Positions 50,963 through 61,968 of a DNA stretch of 64,000 nt are shown here, one piece after another. The notes under the pieces are model-generated. The model was not told where the DNA came from, searched no databases, and saw nothing but the letters and a program-made list of their open reading frames with translations. The position numbers and the translations under genes are program-made. Position 1 is the first letter of the stretch. Every line of letters starts with the position of its first letter. Origin of the DNA: Vanilla planifolia (taxonomy: Eukaryota; Streptophyta; Magnoliopsida; Asparagales; Orchidaceae); NCBI GenBank assembly GCA_023846275.1, contig JAIUJO010000188.1, forward strand, positions 674,501 to 738,500, given 5' to 3'.

Positions 50963-53900
50963 AAAGCTAAAATAACATGTAATGCATAGAAAATTTACAT
51001 TCAAAGATAGCCAGAGATTGAGTGCAACACTCTCGATCATCAAGTTAAGATTGAGTCAAATTGCCTCATCATGCGCGCAATATCCATCAAATATAAAATA
51101 TTAGAAAAATATAAAACAAATATTATATTTGATAAAACTCATCGAGATTACCCAATAATGTTTATTTTTACTTGACCAACCCTCATACTAGTTGATTCTA
51201 AATTATCAGAATAAATAAATAAAGAATAGTAAACAAGTACTTTTATATCAAGTAATGTTTTATTAATCCTAATATGTGATTAATTGAAGTAATGCAATAA
51301 TAAAATAAAAACAAACAAAATTAAAAAATAAGACAACTTCTATAGGAAAGTTTTATTCAAAGATATTTAGGGGATCTAGTGTAAGATCACAATCATTAAA
51401 TAAAGAATGAGGCATAATATCAAATAAAACATGAAAAAATCCTAGAAATAAATTATTAAAAAAATAAATAAAATGAGTAACTAATTTGATAAAACTCATC
51501 AATATCAGTTTAATGACATTTGTTTCATCCCTATAAACGCTCTAGAATTTCTACGAATAATAAAAATAATTTAGGAAAAATAATCAAAAATTAATATTTT
51601 ATTATTTAGAAAATATTTTTTTAAAACTAAAATTGATAAATTCAAGTAATGAAATATAATAAAATAAAAATGTTGCAAATATAACCTAACATGAGTTATA
51701 AAATTACATAATAATATAGCAAAATCAAATCAAAATATTTGAAAGAATAAGATGAATTGAATGAAACTGTTACTTTTAACCTATTAAGAAGTTCAATAGA
51801 GACATCCTTGATATTCAATTCTAGCACAAATCAAATTGTGTCATAAATCATTCCAAAACCCAAAAGAATAAAATAACTAAACTATAAAAATGAATATTTA
51901 CATAGATAAAAATCATTGAGATGATTCAATGACATTAGTTTTACCTTGATCAAATGTCATCTCGAATTTTTAAGAATTAGCCAACAAAATGAGCAAAAAT
52001 AGTATGAAATTTTTGTTTTAATATTAATTAAATACATATTAATGCCTAAATGAGCGAAATTAAACACTGTATTTAACGAAATTGAAGCAATCAAAAGGTA
52101 AAAATTGTGAATAAATGACATAAATTATATAGGAAAATTAAATTCTAAGATTCTAAGGAAATCGAGTGAAATATAAATGATCATTTAGTTAAGTATTAAT
52201 GGAAATGTCTTCTAAAGCATGCTGAAAATAAAGAAAATAAAAAGTTTAAAAAATATATAAAAATCAGTATTTAAATGATTGTAAGTAAAAAGTATACATT
52301 GAAAAATTATAAATTTAATATCAAGTAAAGAAATATTAAAGTGGAGAAATGATAAATTGAAGCAATGGAAAAGTTAGATTATAGGAGTTTTAGAGTAATA
52401 TAGTAATATAAATAAATCGAAATGAAACATTTTTGATAGAAGAGATAAATTTTTTCAGAAATTTATATTCTAAGATATTAAAGAGATTGAACATAAGATC
52501 TTTGATTATTAAATCTAGTATAAAAAAATCTCATAAAGTATATCAAAACATAAAAATAAAATATTTTAAAAATATAAAATAATTAACAAATTTAGTAGAG
52601 CTCTCTAAGATGAGTCTAATGATATTTGTTTCATTTAAAAAAACCACATTAAATAAGTATAAATTGTAATAAAATATTATCTTAATATTAAGTGAATGCA
52701 TGTTAAAGCAGAATTGAGAAACATTAAAGCAAGGTAATATCACCAAATCAAAGTACTGCAATTGCCAAAGGAGTTAAGGTTAAAAGTTAGACAGTAATAT
52801 AACCAAATGAATGGGAAAATTTTGAATAAATAAGATAAATTGTTTGGGAAAGAAGCATTCTAAAATACTTTATAGATCAAGCATAACATTCTAAATCATT
52901 AAATTAGGAATGAATAAAAAAATCTATTAAAACAATGTAAAACATAAAAAAATAATTTTTTTCAAAAATTTATTTTTGTAAAACATCTCATTGAGATGAA
53001 TCTATTAATGTTTTTTTTTCTTTATTAGACCTGATTTTAAATTTTTGCAAGTTACAAAAGTAAGTAATCTTTTCAAATAACAAATTTTTATTTCAAATTT
53101 TGTAGATATACATTAAAGACGAATTGAGAAAATAAAAGCAATGTATTATAATGAAATCCAAGTAATGTAAATATCACACAATATGAGATTAATAGTTAAA
53201 TAGTTATATAATGAATGGAAGCTAAAATTTTAACTAAATGAGATAAATTCTATGGAAATGATTTATTCCAAGACACAAAGCAGATTGAGAGTAACTTTTC
53301 AATCATCAAAGCTTGTATGAATTTAAATGTCTTATAAAGCATGCCAAAATCATAGAAAATACTATATATAAAAATAAAAACTTTTATGTTTTATTTTATA
53401 GTCATCAAGAATAATGCAATGGCATTTGTTTCATATTGGTTACACCTCATTTTGAATTACAGTGAACTTAAAAAAATAAGCACAAACAAGAATAAAAAAT
53501 TATTTTTAATAGTATATACTAAAATAAAAACAACATAAAATAAACGTGTGTAATACATTTAAGCTAAAGAGAAAGCCTTGAAAAAATGACATAAATTGTG
53601 TAAGAATGTTCCATCCCAAGATCTTAAGAAAAATGAGTCTAATATACACGATTATCATATTAGTTACCATTAAAAAATTCACATAAAGACAAATGAAAAA
53701 CCTATAAAATAAAAAATTTAAAGATAATTAAGTGTAAACAAAAATAAACTATTATTTGAATACTAAGAAATAATATATTAAAAAAAATGAAAGATATCAA
53801 TTTATGTAATATAATTAAAAAAGGGATAAATCATTTTGGAAAATTGTATTCTAAGAAACTAAGGATATCCCTTATAAATACTCATTCACAAAATGTGGTA

Positions 53901-56900
53901 AGAATAAAAAAGAATCATAAATTTTGACAAACTCAAAAAAACTAAAATATTTAGAAATATAAGAAATAATATTTAATTTGATAGTACTCATTTACACGTC
54001 CAATGATATTTGTTATCTTGAAAGAAAATTTTTTGGAATTATTACAAATTAAAAAGTTAAATATCAGCGAATAATAATAAATTATTATTTTAATACTAAT
54101 TGAAAATCATTTTAGGTAAAATGAGATAAATTGAAGAAAATATAATGCAGCTAAATCAATGTAATATAATGGCACATGAGAACATAATCAGAGTTACATT
54201 ATAACACAATGAAATTGATGCAAAAAATTTTAGAAAATAAGATAGATTATAAGAGAAATATGTTCTCCAAGAGACTTGGAGATTAAGTGGAATATCCTTA
54301 ACCATCAAATCACATATTAATCAAATTTTATCATACATCATACAAAATCTTAAAAAATAAAATACTTAAAATATAAAAATGAAAATTTAAAAAGATAAGG
54401 GTTGTCATGATGAGTCCAATGGCATTTGTGATGCCTTGATCATGACTTGTTTGGAATTCATCAGAGTTACATAAATAAATAAACAAAAGTAACCACAAAT
54501 TATTATTTTATTATTAAATAAATACATAATGAAGCCAAAGTTAAACAAAACACATGAGAAGGTTGCATTCTGATATACTATGTATATCAAGAAAACATAT
54601 TTGATCATCAAATTAGGCAACTAAGAATTATTAAAAAAAATCAAAAAATGAATACTTAATCGAATAAAACACATGAAAATCGGTCCAACAATGTTTGTTT
54701 TCTCTTGATCAAACAATGTTTGGAGGTACTACAAATTACAAAATAAATAAACATAAATATTAATAAAGTTTAAATTTAAAGTAAAGTATATATATGAAAA
54801 TTAAAGCTAAAATGAAAAGTCAGACGAAGTTAGAGTTAGAGTTACATACTAGAATAACAAAATGAAAGCTAAACTTTTAATTAATGGGATATAAATTATA
54901 GGAATACTATTTTACAGGTTACAAAAAATATTTAGCATAACATCGTCTAACCTAAGTCTCCATGCAAACTGAATTATCTTGTAAGGTATGCAAAAATGAT
55001 TAAAAATGAAATGCTAAAAAAGTAAGGATAGAATATTTTGTCGATAAAGCTAATGGTGATATGTCCAACCACCTTTATTTTTCCTCAATTTAACCAAATT
55101 TAGAATTACTAAGATTAATTATAAGTAATAATAAATTACTACTTTATTATATTTAAATATTTATATATTATCTTGAAATGAGATTGAATTTAACATGGGC
55201 AATTATCAAATAATTTTTTTTAATCAAAATGCCTTCTCAAGCATGCCAATTCCATTGAATAAAAATATTTGATATTATGAAGATAATTATTTAATAGGAT
55301 AGATAAGAATGTGACAAGCCCAACTACTATCTTAGTTTAATTTGTTTAAGGAAATATGTATTAATGCAAATATGAGATTTACTAAAGTAATGTAATATGA
55401 CCAAATATAAGAAATGTATTGGTCACATAAGTGGTAATTTAAAGTTTAATAATGAGATAAGCCAATAAAATTAAAAAGTTTGAACAAATGAATTAAACTG
55501 CATAAGAAAGTTGAATTGAAGATACTAAGGGGATTGAGTTTGACATACTCAATTATCAAATCAAGTAAAAATCTAAATATTCTAAAAAATATAAAAAATT
55601 CAATAAATAAACATTTAAAAAATATAAAAATGAATATTTAATGAAGAGTTGAATAACATTTCTTTTTGCCTCGATCTAACCTAGTTTGGAATTAGAATTA
55701 ATTATAGAAGTAAATAAGCATAAATTATAAAATATTATTGTTCTAATATGAAGGGAAAATTTATTAAAAAAGATATGAGATATATTAAATTAGTGTAATG
55801 TAATCAAATAAAAATTATGTAATGATTACATTATAGAATATTTATAGTTACATAAAAATATAATAAAATAAAATAAAACATTTGACGAAATAAGATTAAT
55901 AACATGAGAATTTTGCATTCCAACGCATTAAGTAGATTGAATGTGACATCTATAATAGTCAAACCAAGTACAAGTCAAAATACCTTGTAATGCATGTCAA
56001 AAACCGAAAAAATAACATAATTAAAAATATGAAAACCAATTTTAAATAGATAAAGCTCTTTGAGATTAGTTAAATGAAATCTATTTCATCTCCATAGAAT
56101 GTTGCTAAAACTTTTTACGAATAACTAAATTAAACAACAAACAACAATATTAAATTATTATTTTAATATTAAAGAAGTATGTAATAACACTAAAGTGGGA
56201 TAAATTGAAGGATGGACACTATAAAAAAATCAAAGTGGTCAAAGGACACACAGGTGGAAATATATGGATACATAGTAATATGACAAAATTAAAGCAAAAT
56301 ATTTGAAGAAATAAGATAAATTATACTAAAACTTTAAGCTACAAGATATTATAAGATTCTGAAAAACACCAATGATACTTAAATCAAGTAAAAAAAATCA
56401 AATATCTCATAAAAGTTTTTAAAAATTTAAAAAATAAGAATATTAGGAAATATTAAATTCAATAATTATTTCAATAAAGATTATAGTTAAAAGTCTATTG
56501 ATATTTGTTTCATTTTAATCATACAAGTTTTGGAATTTTTTTGAATTATCAAATTAAATAAGTATAAATGAAAATGAAATTATAGTTTAACTATTAATTA
56601 AATAAAAAATAAAGTTAAAATGAACAAAGTTGAGGCAATATAATATAACAAAATCAAGGTAATTTAAAAGTCACACAAAAAGAGATATAGATTTACATAG
56701 TAATATAATAAATTAGAAAAAATCCTTCAACGAAATGGGATAATTAGTATAAGAAAGTTAAGTAAAGATACACAAGAGATCAAACGAGGCATCCTCAACT
56801 GTCAAATTAAGAAAACATAGAATATCTTTTAAAGAAGTCTTTGAAAATATAATAATGAATATTTAATATGATAGAGCTCCTTGAGACTATTCCAATGATA

Positions 56901-57443
56901 TTTTTCTCACATCGATCAAGTGTCATTTTGAATTACTAAACATTACAAAAGTAAAAAAACAAAAAATAAAAAATTTATTTTGAATTACAGAAAATTATCA
57001 AAATAAATAAACATGAATAGTAGTATATTATTACTTTAATACTAAATAAATGTATATTCAAGATAAAATGACATAAATGGAATGTGTGTATTATAACTAA
57101 GTCAAGGTAAAACAATTGAATAACTGACATAAAATTTATCGAAAAGTTGCATTCTATTATTTCAAGAAAATTTATTGTAATATCTTTGATCTTAAAATTT
57201 GGCATAGATAAAAAAATTGCATTAAAATTACAAAAATCTAAGAAATAAGTTATTTAATTAAAATATTTAATTCGATAAAGCTCACTGAGATGTTTCTGAA
57301 GATGATTTTTTTCTCATGTGACTTAATTTCTACAAATTACCAATGTAAAGTACCATAAGTAATAATAAATTATTATTTGAATATTAAGCATGTATATATA
57401 TTAGTTTTCAGATAGATAAACTGAGGTAATGATACGTAACGTA

Positions 57444-57456
57444 TTCTAAGTGATAT
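57444..57456. repeat. Target-site duplication, left copy, of LINE F
   Basis: TTCTAAGTGATAT, identical to 63801-63813. It borders the poly(A) side of LINE F. Joining the flanks restores an ordinary satellite monomer ('..tctaagtgatat' then 'aaaagtcacatgaagg', matching the usual 'aaaggtcacatgagag'). Confidence 0.95.
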
Positions 57457-57466
57457 TTTTTTTTTT
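57457..57466 (-). other. Poly(A) tail of LINE F
   Basis: A run of T on the + strand (10 beyond the target duplication) directly after the 3' UTR, as expected for target-primed reverse transcription of a minus-strand insertion. Confidence 0.9.
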
Positions 57467-57526
57467 GAAAAGGATATATCATTATATCAAAGGTGGCAAT
57501 GCCACACAGGTTTTATAGTAAGATCC

Positions 57527-58152
57527 TCAAGGGGGATCAAACAAAAAATCAGACAACATAAGTTTGAGGAGAGGTTGGGGAAGAGATCCCCCAGGAACCC
57601 AAACAAACTCATGAAGACAAGCATCACGGGTAACCCAGTCAGCAGGCTCGTTCCCCTCCCTGTGGATGTGCGAAAACTGGGGAGCCTCCATATCCCTAAC
57701 ATACTGAAGAGTAACAACTAACACCCCCTCCCATTTGGGTTGGCAATCATATCCCGAGCCACCTAAACTGCAGTCATCGAATCAGACTGGATCTCCACAG
57801 CACGATACTGTGGAAGGGATCCCCTAAGAAGGTCGAATGCCAAAAGAATGGCCTGGACCTCCATCATGTCAGCTGCCACTGAGATCATCCTCTTGCCCAC
57901 CACCATGAGAGGTCTACCCAAGCAGTCTCTCACAACAACACCAAGTCCAGCTATGGAGTCAGCAACCACAGCATCACAATCGACTTTAATCCATCCTGTT
58001 GGGGGGGGGGGGGGAAGCCAGCCATGCGTAACAAGCAAATCCGAAGACCTGCCAGGATTCCCGCTGGACAGAGATGAATAGACGAGATGCCTCCTGAGAG
58101 CCGTGCTTACCTTGAACCTAATCGTCCGTGACAACGAGCAGGGTGTGGGCAC
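57527..58152 (-). pseudogene. LINE F RNase H domain (ORF2 C-terminus)
   Basis: RNase H would remove element RNA from the RNA-DNA hybrid. The four acidic positions of the fold are present: Asp in 'KVDCDAVV', Glu in 'MMEVQAILLAF', Asp in 'VEIQSDS' and, after the frameshift, Asp in 'GNEPADWVTRDA'. A Pro-rich linker encoded by a run of 14 G on the + strand (58001-58014) precedes the domain. A TAG (57763) and a one-base shift at 57724-57732 separate the last block from the rest. Plant L1 lineages acquired an archaea-like RNase H; the 'KLNCD' wording of LINEs A and B shows that both subfamilies here carry it. Confidence 0.9.
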
Positions 58153-58317
58153 GTGTCAGTTGTGTTTGAACGCATTTCTCCTCAACCATATGTAGTACAT
58201 AGTAGTGGCAAGCATTGCCACGTGATGCACCCCGACGCCGCGCCGCGCAGCAGGAGACCCCATAAGCCGGAATAGCATGTCCAAAATTCTGAATCCAGAG
58301 GCCGCGCCCGTGGGCTA

Positions 58318-59445
58318 ACCCAGCTCCAGCAGCATGTGACGTGCATGGCTGCCAACCCACATGTCACGGGCATGCGGGCAGTCCCACAGCGCGTGCTGTA
58401 GGGACTCCGCCTCTGTGCAGCCAAATGGACACAAGGAATCCCGGCCAATTCCCCGGCGAGCCATCCACATCGCCATAGGCAGAAAATCGTCGTCAGCCCG
58501 CCAAAGGAAAACCCTGACCCTCCGCAGCACCTTTAATTTCCAGATTCTCCCCATGATCTCATCAGGGCGCCGGCCACCACCCCTTGCGGAAGACCACTCG
58601 CTGCACTTCATATGAGCGTAGATCCGGCCACTGTGAGCCTTTGCCATCTCGGTGTGCGTTTGGAGCAGGATGTCCTAGACAGAATCTTGAGCGCGCGGAA
58701 GATGCAAAATTCTGTCAATGAGCTCTGTGCCCGCCAAGTTGGAGATCGCCTTGACATCCCAGACGCCATCGGCCCTGATGCACTCGGCAACACTTTCAGG
58801 CCGACAGACGAGCATATTAATGAACGTTGGCCAGCAGCTAATAGGGAGGACGCCGAGCCAATTATCTTCCGCAAACCTCACCCTCCGACCGTCGCCAATG
58901 CGCCACACAAAGCACGAAATCGCCGCTGGCATAGCTTCCACGATCATCTTGCACACAGCAGAGGCCTTCCGGGGTACCATCATCAGCGAGTACTTGAACC
59001 CATACTTCCTCCTCATGATGTCTACCCATAAGCCCGCATCACGTCCAAGGATACGCTTACAGTTCCCCATTTGCAAGGCCTGGTGCCAAATGCGAAGATC
59101 CTGAAGGCCAAGCCCTCCGGCTGCCCTCGGCATAGTCACGCAGTCCCAAGACGCGTAGTGCAGCGCCTGCGCAGTACTCGTGCCACCCCAGAGGAATTGT
59201 CTTATGCGTCGTTCAATGTCAGCAATAATCCTCGTCAGCACCATACAGTGCCGCAAGATATGGTTGGGGAGGACGCACAAAACAGAGGACGCCAGCGCTG
59301 CCCTGCCCGCAAGTGACAGCACCCGGGCACGCCAACTAATCACCGTAGTGTCGATCCTTTGGACGAGGAAACTCAGATCATGTTTTGTCAAATGCCGCGC
59401 AGTAATTGGAGCTCCTAGATACGTTAAGGTCTGGCCAAGCTCCAT
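58318..59445 (-). pseudogene. LINE F connector and zf-RVT region (ORF2 residues ~749-1124)
   Basis: The region between reverse transcriptase and RNase H. It contains 'TYLGAPITARHL', 'RRIRQFLWGG', 'AAGGLGLQDLRIWHQALQMG' and the zinc-finger segment 'WKLKVLRRVRVFLWRA' followed by Cys1087-X3-Cys1091-X7-His1099-X4-Cys1104 ('CPFGC...HALWDC'), the zf-RVT pattern of plant LINEs, thought to bind element nucleic acid. All four zinc ligands are kept. One stop (58675) splits it and another (58315) ends it. The same 'RQFLWGG' block identifies the decayed LINEs in the island. Confidence 0.9.
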
Positions 59446-59487
59446 GCCAAGCTTCCGAGAAATGAGGCGGGACTTCTTCTTGCTGAA

Positions 59488-60402
59488 TTAATCGCTGAAG
59501 TAAACGTTGGACTTGGAGAAATTAACCTTCAAGCCAGCGATGTCCCCGGAGGCCCGCAGAATGCAACGAACGGCGCTCGCAGCCTCCCTTGATGCAGGAG
59601 CAAACACCAACACGTCATCCGCAAACAGGAGGTGGGAAACCCGCGGCGCGTGCATCCCCAGTCTAAACCCAAGTAACTGCCAGGATTCATATTCCCGCAT
59701 CAGGCACGACAGATACTCCATGGCCATAACAAAAAGGAAGGGGGAAAGTAGGCAGCCCTGCCGAAGGCCCCGACGCGCCGCCACCCAAGGAAGCCACGTT
59801 CCATTAATGAGAACAGCAAACCTTGGACCAGAAATACACGCTGTGATCCACTCGCACCAAGTAACAGGGAAGCGCATTGCCTTCATAACCTCGAGCAGAA
59901 AGTCCCATCGAACCCTATCATAGGCCTTCTCCATGTTGACTTTCACTGCCACGAGGCCGGAGGCAGCGGTACAGGAGCGCATCCTCGCTGCCATCTCCTG
60001 GGCTATGTTTATGTTATCCGAGATGCTCCTCTTGGGGACAAAAGCAACCTGTTCCTGCGAAATAAGACTAGGCAGCAGCGTTTTCATTCTGCCAACAAGA
60101 ATTCGAGCCACCAATTTATAGATTGTATTGCATAAGCTGATTGGCCGGAAATGCTCCGACCGGCAAGCGCCCTGTTTCTTCGGAATAAGGACTACAAGGG
60201 TGTAGTTCCAGCCCTCCGACAGTCTGCGCTCCTCGAAGAAAGCAAAAACAGTATTAATAATATCCCGCTGCGTAATGTTCCAATAGCCATTAACGAAGTC
60301 CATTGTGATTCCGTCAATTCCCAGGGCGCGATTCCTTTTGACACCCCTCATAGCCACAAAGATTTCGTATTCCGTAACCCTGCGGCAGAGGCTAGAACCC
60401 AA
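59488..60402 (-). pseudogene. LINE F reverse transcriptase domain (ORF2 residues ~430-734)
   Basis: The reverse transcriptase copies element RNA at the nick. Motifs in order: 'RNRALGIDGITMDFV', 'VVLIPKKQGACRSEHFRPIS', 'SQEQVAFVPKRSISDNI', 'KVNMEKAYDRVRWDFL' (motif A, residue 585), 'ARRGLRQGCLLSPFLF' (motif B) and 'HLLFADDVLVFA' (motif C, Asp691-Asp692). The first catalytic Asp of motif A, normally 'D-M-E-K-A-Y-D', is Asn585 (codon AAC at 59935-59937, one G-to-A change). 'GCLLSP' replaces the usual 'GCPLSP'. Motif C is intact. Because the motif A Asp binds metal, this domain is expected to be inactive even apart from the stops on both sides. Confidence 0.95.
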
Positions 60403-60989
60403 CTCATCGCTAATGGATCCCGGAAGTGAGGTAATTGGGGGCAGGGGCGTCTGGTTGCCATCGCCCCATTTCTATTTGAAATAGGCGAGGACAAGTCGCC
60501 TAATACTGTCGGGAGAGTCCACAATGTTGCCGTCATCATCCCTCAATTAGGTAATGCGATTCTCCCTTTTCCGAGCCGAGGCAGCAATTTGGAAGAACTT
60601 TGAGTTGCAATTACAAAGCTGCGCCCAGGGCACCTTGGTGCGCTGCCACCACCACTGTTCTTCGTGAGCACATCCCCGGTGAAAGGCAGCAACCATATTC
60701 CTAAGGCACTTGTGGTCCTCCTCCAACAGACCCTCGCTAGACTCCCTCTTCTGAAGCTCGTCGATGTCCCGTTCCAACTCCCAGTTTCGATCTATAATAT
60801 TCCCCACCTCGTCACGGATCCATTTGCGCAGTGCTATCAGCTCGCGCTTAAATTTTGTCATCACAATCTCCATACTGTCACCCTAAGCATTTCTCCACCA
60901 AGCCTTTTCCACCACCTGGAATGATTGAGGGAAATCCAGCCACACGCTGTCGAAGAGGGACCTGTTGGATTGCTGCCAATGATCCCCAC

Positions 60990-61689
60990 CTCCCACCTTA
61001 ATTAGTAGTGGACAGTGATTCGAACCCAGCCTACTAAGGTGATGAACCGAACAACCAGGAAATGCGAGCAACCCAGCTAAGTTCATAAGAGCCCAGTCCA
61101 GATGCTTGAGGATGCGTGCACCACCCTGCTTCCCGTTGCTCCAAGTAAACCTATTGCCGGAGAAGCCCAAATCAACAAGTTGGAGCTCCTGCATAAGGTC
61201 CGCAAAGTCCTGGTGATCCCTACCATAGATGAAACGCCGCCCACCACACTTTTCCTCCGGTGCCAAGGCTAAATTAAAATCTTCAGCAACGAGAAGAGGT
61301 TCGACGCCACCGCAGGAGTTCCGGACAGCATCACAAATGGCCCGGCGCATATGGTGATGTTTGGGGCCATAAACAAAGAAACAAGTAATCATGCCGTCAG
61401 GTGGGATTTTGACTGTGCAAGCCATTGCATGCGACGAAGCCACAGTTACCTTAAGGTCCACCCCCTTCCTCCACAGAATAACAAAGCCCGCAGACAAGCC
61501 CTCCGAGGGGTACGCCTCAAACTCCCAGCCTCTCCCCAGGAGCCAATCTGCATCTTGTCTAGAAACCAACCGCGCTTTAGTCTCCATTAGCGCCACTACA
61601 GCGACATTCCGCTCACGGACCAGCCTGCACAAATAGCCCCTGGACTTCTTCTTCTTGACACCCCTTATATTCCACATTATAACATTCAT
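60990..61689 (-). pseudogene. LINE F endonuclease domain (ORF2 residues ~1-233)
   Basis: APE-type endonuclease that makes the first nick in target DNA. Visible blocks: 'WNIRG' (Asn7), 'ALMETK' (catalytic Glu36), 'FFVYGP', 'VAEDFNLAL' (Asp137, Asn139), 'FTWSNG', 'LDWALMN' (residue 199) and 'GSNHCPLLI' (His225). Three positions differ from the family pattern: Glu for Gly before 'DFN', Trp199 for the usual Arg of 'LDRAL', and Asn224 for the catalytic Asp of 'SDH'. The last should abolish or severely reduce nicking. All three are single transitions (Gly to Glu GGA>GAA, Arg to Trp CGG>TGG, Asp to Asn GAT>AAT). The first stop (60883) follows about 35 codons later. Confidence 0.9.
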
Positions 61690-61968
61690 AAATGATAATG
61701 TTGTTAGAACAAGAATCTATAGCCGTGCATCTGCACCTCCCCGAACCTCCACCATCACCACCTGTGATGGCCGCTGCGCCCCACGAAGCGCAGCCATGGC
61801 CCGCCCTCTTAAGCCGTGCTGTCGCCCAGGCTCGTGAGCGTGTCCTTCTCTCGAGCCGCCATAGACACGGGTAACTTCCCCCTGTCTCCGCCCCCACAGG
61901 CCACCCGCTCTGCACCTTCCGCCGCCAGGCCCTGATCTTCCGAGCACGCCAACTATTGAGCGCGGCTC
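61690..61968 (-). other. Spacer between ORF1 and ORF2 of LINE F
   Basis: 279 bp with no conserved domain. A frame of 138 codons (62029-61613) crosses it but overlaps both ORFs in another frame and is rich in Arg/Gly, so I take it as incidental. How ORF2 would be translated is not evident from the sequence. Confidence 0.7.

Larger units (their letters stand above)
46300..57456 (+). repeat. Diverged ~410-bp satellite array 2
   Basis: Same monomer and orientation as array 1. The 'atttgtttcatctcgatc' landmark recurs near 46495, 47205, 47600, 48010, 48420, 49350, 49750, 50160, 50575, 51155, 51520, 51930, 52620, 53010, 53420, 54005, 54420, 54690, 55065, 55655, 56085, 56500, 56890 and 57305. The usual spacing is about 410 bp, with several intervals near 585 bp (for example 50575-51155, 53420-54005 and 55065-55655), where a unit carries an internal deletion. 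About 26 or 27 units in all. No gene is supported here; frames of 60-76 residues are incidental. Confidence 0.85.
57527..61689 (-). pseudogene. LINE F ORF2 polyprotein, broken (EN-RT-zinc finger-RNase H)
   Basis: ORF2 encodes the proteins for target-primed retrotransposition. It starts at ATG 61689 ('MNVIMWNIRG') and stays in one frame for about 1310 codons, then shifts by one base in a G-rich run (57724-57732) and ends at 57527, about 1387 codons in all, usual for the family. In-frame stops are at 60883-60885 (TAG), 60547-60549 (TAA), 60472-60474 (TAG), 59488-59490 (TAA), 58675-58677 (TAG), 58315-58317 (TAG), 58156-58158 (TGA) and 57763-57765 (TAG). Each can be explained by one transition, mostly from a Gln (CAG/CAA) or Arg (CGA) codon. 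There are no large deletions. Domains are given as separate entries. Confidence 0.95.

Noticed and set aside
58612-59031. 139-codon + strand frame and other frames opposite ORF2
   Set aside because: They are antisense to the LINE connector region; the minus-strand frame has clear family motifs.
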